DNA from: Planctomycetes bacterium UBA1662
GTDB lineage: Bacteria > Planctomycetota > UBA8108
DNA length: 54,449 nt
Assembly: GCA_002320775.1 (NCBI GenBank)
Contig: DCKY01000152.1
Location: forward strand, 40,916-95,364
Direction: 5' to 3'
Both the position numbers and the translations under genes were made by a program. Shown here piece by piece: positions 50,449 through 54,449 of this stretch (position 1 is its first letter; every line of letters starts with the position of its first letter). The notes under the pieces are model-generated. The model ran no database searches and had not been told where the DNA came from. It worked only from the letters and a program-made list of their open reading frames with translations.

Positions 50449-53043
50449 ATGGATAATCCTCGAGCAGGAACCTTCTGTCTTTTGCTCGCCGTTGGGCTGG
50501 GCATCTGGAGCGTATTCAACAGCCTCGACCAGGGAAACCGGCGGCTGGTTCTTCGTGATCCAGCCAGCGGCGTTCAATCGCCCGTGAAGCCCCCCGCGCC
50601 GCCGTCCGTCATCGAGACCCTCGATCCGGATCATCTTGTTGAGGCAAAGGTTGTCGACCCATTGGGAAAACCGATCGAGGAGGCTCTCGTACGCTGCGGC
50701 AATATCGAGACGCGATCCGATCGCCTCGGAATATTCAAGCTTCCCAGCGGAAGCGAACAGATAGAGCTCTCGCACCAGGAATACTTCCCAACCACCATCA
50801 GCTCTCTCGCCAATCCGGAAAAGAACCCGCCGGCAGGTGAAGAGGAACCCCGCCCCCTGGAAGAAATCGTACTCGTTCCGGGCTGCAGGCTCAGTGGAAC
50901 GGTATACGATTCGCTCTCATCCCCCCTCCCCGGCGCCAGGGTCCACTTTGAATCGACCCCCGGCGTCTATCTCGAGGCCGGAATTTCTGGGGCTGATGGA
51001 ACCTGGAAAAGCCCGCTTCTGCAGCCCGGGCTGGTAAAAATATTTTACAGTCATGCGGGCCATGTCCCCCGCTCCTGCTCCGTCATCCTGGCCGAGGACA
51101 ACCGCAGCAGAATCATCGAGACTGTTCTCCGCCCCGGAAAGCCTGTTCAAATCCGAACTCTTGATGAAAAAGGCGCCTACCTCCCGGAGGCCAGCGTGTG
51201 GCTTGACCGCCCGGTCCTTACCGGCAAGGGGCATTCGGTCTCAAGCTACCTCGGCCAGACAGACGACCTCGGGCTCCTCCAATGCGCCCTCCCGACACCA
51301 GGGCCGACAAAGATAAGGATTCGCCGCACGGGATACCGGGAAAAAATACTCGGGCTCGTTGCCGAAGAGACTGGGGTCGTCAACCTGGAGGTCAAACTGG
51401 AGAGGGGCCTGGTGCTCACAGCCCACGCCATCGACAGCAAGAGCGGCCTGCCCATCAGCATCGAATCGGTTGAGGTCGAGCTGCAGAGCGATGGAGACTT
51501 TCGACCGGCAAGCAACGTAGCCATCGAATATCACTCTCTCGGAGAAGGAGAGATCCGCATCGGCCTGCCCCCGGTCCCTGGGAAATACAGGCTCCGGGTC
51601 AGCGGAAAAAATGACTGCTATGGACTCTCAAAAGTCATCTCCTTTGACGGCAGAAAGTCACCGGACGCAGGCCTTGTTCGCCTCAGCCCGGCGCGCTCCC
51701 GCTTCCAGGGAGTGGTCACTTTTGAACAGCGGGCTGTGCCGCGGGCCCTGGTGGAACTGCTGAGCTCGGTAGGAACCTGGTCCGGACATACCACCCTCCA
51801 TGGTGTCCGCGTGGCCCGGCCGACACGCGCGGTAATGAGTACCCACACCGACTCCGCTGGCGCCTTCCGTTTCAGGCAATTCGAGCCGGGAACCTATCGC
51901 ATCAGGGTGAGCCACCCCCATCACGCGACCTACCAGGGCGAGACGATCGAGCTGCCCCTGGCTGACCCGGCGCGGCAATATCCTCTGCGCCTTGCCGCGG
52001 GCGCAGTCATCGAGGGCCGGGTTCTATCGCCGCAGGCAAAGGCCATCGCAGGCGTCCCCGTGGTCCTCAGCTCGTCGAGGTGCTCCCCGAGAAGCACCTT
52101 CACCGACCCCCAGGGCAGGTACTCCTTCAGCGGGCTTCCTGCAGCCTCCGACATCCGGATCGAGGTGGGAAGCGGCGAAGAGACGGAAGCGGAAACAGAT
52201 ATCGAATGGACCGGAAGAAGCGACCGGGGAGCGGCCGGGGCTGAGAACCTGACCCTCGGTGTAGGGCAACGGATGGCCTTTGACCTCCTGGCCCGGGGCC
52301 GGGAAAAAAATGGCGGGCTCCACGGCTCGGTAACCCTCGATGGCAATCCCCTCCGTACGGAGCTCTCTCTCCTCAGCCTGCCTGAAATGGGAAGATCCCC
52401 GGCCTTCTCCAGTGATGCGAACGGCGTCTTCAACCTGTCCCCCCTGCCGCCGGGAAAATACAGGCTCAGTGGACGAGGATTTCAATTTGAACGAGAGCTT
52501 TCGATTCCACCCGGAGCGGACGTGGAATTCAACGTGTCCTTGAAATCTCTGGTATATGACCTCGAGATCGCCTCGAACGCGACCGGTGCGCCGCTCAACA
52601 TTCCCTGCAAGGTTACGGCAGAGATGACCGGCTCCGCCGCCGGCCAGTTGGCGCAGGCTTCCTGGACAAAGCGGACGATCATCGCCGCCTCCGGCCAGCT
52701 CGTCCTGAAAGGACTGCTTCCCGTAAACTACCGCCTGCGGCTGGAGGCAGAGAACCATGTTCCCGCCACAGTAAGAATCCATCCCGGCAAGGGCCGCAGT
52801 GGAAGGGCGACCCTGAGACGCGGAAAAAAGACCCGGCTGAATCTGAAGAAGCCCACCGGCGAGGCCTTCAAAGGGGAGGTGGCTGTCATGATTGCCGACC
52901 AGGCAGGCCTCACCGTCCATGACCGAAAACACCAGGTCGATGGCGAGCTCGAGCTCCCGGTGCTCCCACCGGGAAGCTACCAGGTGGTCGTCCGAACCAG
53001 GAAGAAGCCCTACAAGTTCTCGCTCACAATCGCGACGAACTGA
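50449..53043 (+). CDS. Large exported protein with carboxypeptidase-regulatory-like domains
   Basis: An 864-residue predicted secreted or anchored protein. N-terminal hydrophobic segment (TFCLLLAVGLGIWSVF, about 8-23), then many beta-sandwich repeats of the CarboxypepD_reg type. Each has a pattern like VxxxxGxPIxxAxVxL...T...G.F...L.PG.Y.L, for example AKVVDPLGKPIEEALVRC, GRVLSPQAKAIAGVPVVLSS and LSPLPPGKYRLSGRGF. No enzymatic domain is visible. It may be a surface scaffold. Confidence 0.82.
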   Translation: MDNPRAGTFCLLLAVGLGIWSVFNSLDQGNRRLVLRDPASGVQSPVKPPAPPSVIETLDPDHLVEAKVVDPLGKPIEEALVRCGNIETRSDRLGIFKLPSGSEQIELSHQEYFPTTISSLANPEKNPPAGEEEPRPLEEIVLVPGCRLSGTVYDSLSSPLPGARVHFESTPGVYLEAGISGADGTWKSPLLQPGLVKIFYSHAGHVPRSCSVILAEDNRSRIIETVLRPGKPVQIRTLDEKGAYLPEASVWLDRPVLTGKGHSVSSYLGQTDDLGLLQCALPTPGPTKIRIRRTGYREKILGLVAEETGVVNLEVKLERGLVLTAHAIDSKSGLPISIESVEVELQSDGDFRPASNVAIEYHSLGEGEIRIGLPPVPGKYRLRVSGKNDCYGLSKVISFDGRKSPDAGLVRLSPARSRFQGVVTFEQRAVPRALVELLSSVGTWSGHTTLHGVRVARPTRAVMSTHTDSAGAFRFRQFEPGTYRIRVSHPHHATYQGETIELPLADPARQYPLRLAAGAVIEGRVLSPQAKAIAGVPVVLSSSRCSPRSTFTDPQGRYSFSGLPAASDIRIEVGSGEETEAETDIEWTGRSDRGAAGAENLTLGVGQRMAFDLLARGREKNGGLHGSVTLDGNPLRTELSLLSLPEMGRSPAFSSDANGVFNLSPLPPGKYRLSGRGFQFERELSIPPGADVEFNVSLKSLVYDLEIASNATGAPLNIPCKVTAEMTGSAAGQLAQASWTKRTIIAASGQLVLKGLLPVNYRLRLEAENHVPATVRIHPGKGRSGRATLRRGKKTRLNLKKPTGEAFKGEVAVMIADQAGLTVHDRKHQVDGELELPVLPPGSYQVVVRTRKKPYKFSLTIATN

Positions 53044-53053
53044 ACCACGGGAC

Positions 53054-53995
53054 CTATTTGTTCACCTGGGTACAGACCACCCGAAAGCCCTCGGTATTCC
53101 GCTTGCGGCCCGGCGCTCTCTCGTAGCGGCTAGCTGACCTGCAGCCCGCGGCGAAATAATACCAGCCGCCGCCCCGGGAGACCTTCCGGCTCCCCTTCTC
53201 GGGCCCGCCGGGGTCGGCCTCGGGAGATTTCTTGTAGTAGACGGGGCTGAACCAATCTGAGCACCATTCCCATACATTGCCATGCATATCGTAAAGCCCC
53301 CAGGCGTTGGGCTCGTAGGAGCCCACCGGGGCGGTACGCTTGAGGTAAGGCCCCGCGATGGTCGCAGGGTCGACACCCTTGATCACATCCTCCCGCTTAA
53401 GGTAGGGAGTGTTGCCATCGAAGTTGGCCTGCCTGGAGTTCAGCTGTTCTCCGTAATGAAAGGGAGTCGTCGTTCCAGCCCTGCAGGCGTACTCCCATTG
53501 CGCCTCTGTAGGCAGGCTGTAGACGCGGCCGGCCTGTTTCTCAGCCGCGAGCTCCGAGAGCTTTCTGCAGAACTCCACGGCTTCCTCCCAGCTGACGCTA
53601 TCCACAGGCAGCCTGGCGGCATCAAGTTCCTTGACCTTTTCCTTGCCTCCCCCCGCCGGGGAAAAGTAGCTCGGATTGGATCCCATGACCTTCTGATACT
53701 CTCCCTGGGTAACCTCGCAGGCCCCGATATAGTAGGGTTCAGAGATCCGCACCTTGTGCTGATGCTCGTGGGCCCAGCGCCCGAATTCATTCTTTGATCC
53801 CATCAGGAACTCGCCTTCCTTGACAAGTACCAGCTTCATCCCTACCGCATTTGTCAATCCAGCTGGATCCCCTCCTTCTGCGGCCTTCTCCCCCTCCTGG
53901 GAAAAGACCTGGAGGCGGGAAGAGCAGCTCAGCAAAGCGATGGCGGCCGTGATCAGGAGTTTTCGGCGGGAAATCAATATTTCGAGTTTTGGCAT
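53054..53995 (-). CDS. FGE/SUMF1-fold lipoprotein (formylglycine-generating-enzyme-like)
   Basis: A 313-residue envelope protein with lipobox LLSC (Cys24) and the FGE-sulfatase fold: GMKLVLVKEGEFLMGSKNEFG, ACEVTQGEYQKVMGSNPSYF, PVDSVSWEEAVEFCRKLSE, YSLPTEAQWEYACRAGTTT, DMHGNVWEWCSDWF and RGGGWYYFAAGCRSASRYE. The active FGE Cys pair (C-x4-C) is not complete: only the Cys of GCRSASR is seen. It is thus more likely a non-oxidising member of the fold, common in planctomycete genomes. Confidence 0.88.
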   Translation of the reverse strand: MPKLEILISRRKLLITAAIALLSCSSRLQVFSQEGEKAAEGGDPAGLTNAVGMKLVLVKEGEFLMGSKNEFGRWAHEHQHKVRISEPYYIGACEVTQGEYQKVMGSNPSYFSPAGGGKEKVKELDAARLPVDSVSWEEAVEFCRKLSELAAEKQAGRVYSLPTEAQWEYACRAGTTTPFHYGEQLNSRQANFDGNTPYLKREDVIKGVDPATIAGPYLKRTAPVGSYEPNAWGLYDMHGNVWEWCSDWFSPVYYKKSPEADPGGPEKGSRKVSRGGGWYYFAAGCRSASRYERAPGRKRNTEGFRVVCTQVNK

Positions 53996-54139
53996 CGGCT
54001 ACCGGTCCTGGAATGGTTGAAATCAAGCAACTCCAACCATGTTAAGAGTTCTTGGCCCAGGTAACAAGCGCCTGCAGCTCCACTGGCTAGCGAAGCCGGG
54101 ACTTCGATCATCACCGGGAAAAACCAGGGGACAAATTAT

Positions 54140-54170
54140 CCGCCGCGGGAAGTTTGGTGGGCGGTTTTTT
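54140..54170 (+). terminator. Terminator-like hairpin in the leader of the cysteine desulfurase gene
   Basis: CCGCC (54140-54144) and GGCGG (54160-54164) form a stem directly followed by six T (54165-54170), about 30 bases before the start at 54202. The second arm can alternatively pair as GCGG (54161-54164) with CCGC (54171-54174), which would break the terminator. This may be a leader attenuator, or chance. Confidence 0.35.
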
Positions 54171-54201
54171 CCGCAGAAGGATTTACTATATCCCGTCGAC
54201 C

Positions 54202-54449
54202 ATGAATAAACAGGTGTACCTCGACTATCACGCGACCACGCCGGTCGATCCCCGCGTCCTCGATGCGATGCTTCCCTATCTGAAGGACTCCTTCGGGAAC
54301 GCCTCCAGCAAGACGCATCCCTACGGCTGGGCCGCCCGGGAGGCTGTCGAAAAGGCCCGGGCACAGGTCGGCTCACTGCTCAACGCGAGCGCGGGTGAGA
54401 TCTACTTCACCGGCGGAGCGACCGAGTCGAATAATATCTCGCTGTTGGG
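54202..54449 (+). CDS. Cysteine desulfurase, N-terminal part (runs off the window)
   Basis: The first 82 residues of a NifS/IscS-class PLP enzyme that takes sulfur from cysteine for Fe-S clusters or thiolation. Markers: VYLDYHATTPVDPRVLDAML, FGNASSKTHPYGWAAREAVEKAR and IYFTGGATESNN. The frame is open to the window end. Which subtype (IscS, SufS-like, NifS) cannot be decided from this part. Members of this family can also release selenium from selenocysteine, but nothing here shows that. Confidence 0.93.
   Translation, partial: MNKQVYLDYHATTPVDPRVLDAMLPYLKDSFGNASSKTHPYGWAAREAVEKARAQVGSLLNASAGEIYFTGGATESNNISLL

Noticed and set aside
1..54449. tRNA, rRNA, CRISPR arrays, insertion sequences or prophage genes
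   Set aside because: No tRNA-like arm patterns, spaced direct repeats, transposase or integrase motifs were noticed on either strand by eye; a tRNAscan and Infernal run would be decisive.

Overview
The window is GC-rich, densely coding bacterial chromosome. The gene content points to Planctomycetota or a close relative, which is an inference: a type II secretion/pseudopilus cluster, Kelch-like and carboxypeptidase-regulatory-domain surface proteins, a giant Ser/Thr kinase with ATPase and TPR regions, a 7TM-HD phosphodiesterase, menaquinone synthesis through futalosine (MqnA), an ECF sigma factor with a dockerin-like anti-sigma partner, FGE-fold lipoproteins and multiheme cytochromes. I saw no rRNA, tRNA, CRISPR array, transposase or prophage gene.

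Layout. 1-6338: the tail of an unknown gene, then gspE-F-G-H-I-J-type genes. 6793-13691: two Kelch-like lipoproteins flanking a HEAT-repeat protein, then a peptidoglycan amidase lipoprotein. 13696-15110 (minus): an RNHCP zinc protein and threonine aldolase. 15339-20003 (plus): ECF sigma factor, anti-sigma factor and two tandem periplasmic UshA-like/tetraheme cytochrome c proteins. 20179-24909: glycine oxidase ThiO, archaeal-type phosphoglycerate mutase, an MBL-fold protein and a lipoprotein. 25281-31047 (plus): Ser/Thr kinase, sigma-54 activator and a DUF503 protein in overlapping order. 31091-41963 (minus): a housekeeping run serS-carA-purA-uppS-cdsA-phoH-HD-ybeY-EF-G-like. 42327-48586 (plus): an unknown gene, a transglutaminase lipoprotein, queA, a J-domain protein, mdh and a degenerate FGGY kinase. 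48589-54449: mqnA (minus), a DUF374 acyltransferase, a large carboxypeptidase-regulatory-domain protein, an FGE-like lipoprotein (minus) and the start of a cysteine desulfurase gene.

The most striking item is at 16991-18490. What looks like two fragments, 16991-17245 and a downstream ORF, is one 499-codon gene with an in-frame TGA at 17243-17245. The TGA aligns without gaps to the second Cys of a Cys-Gly-Cys motif in the adjacent paralogue (18492-20003). A perfect 7-bp hairpin with a GTT loop sits 18 nt downstream, as expected for a bacterial SECIS element. The gene very probably encodes a selenoprotein: a degenerate 5'-nucleotidase-like domain carrying Cys-Gly-Sec, fused to a cytochrome c554-like tetraheme domain. 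The Sec/Cys tandem pair behind an ECF sigma/anti-sigma pair looks like a periplasmic redox system whose function I cannot name.

A second regulatory module is the kinase-ATPase-TPR protein translationally coupled to a GAF/sigma-54 activator. One sigma-54-like promoter candidate lies upstream of the first Kelch-like gene.
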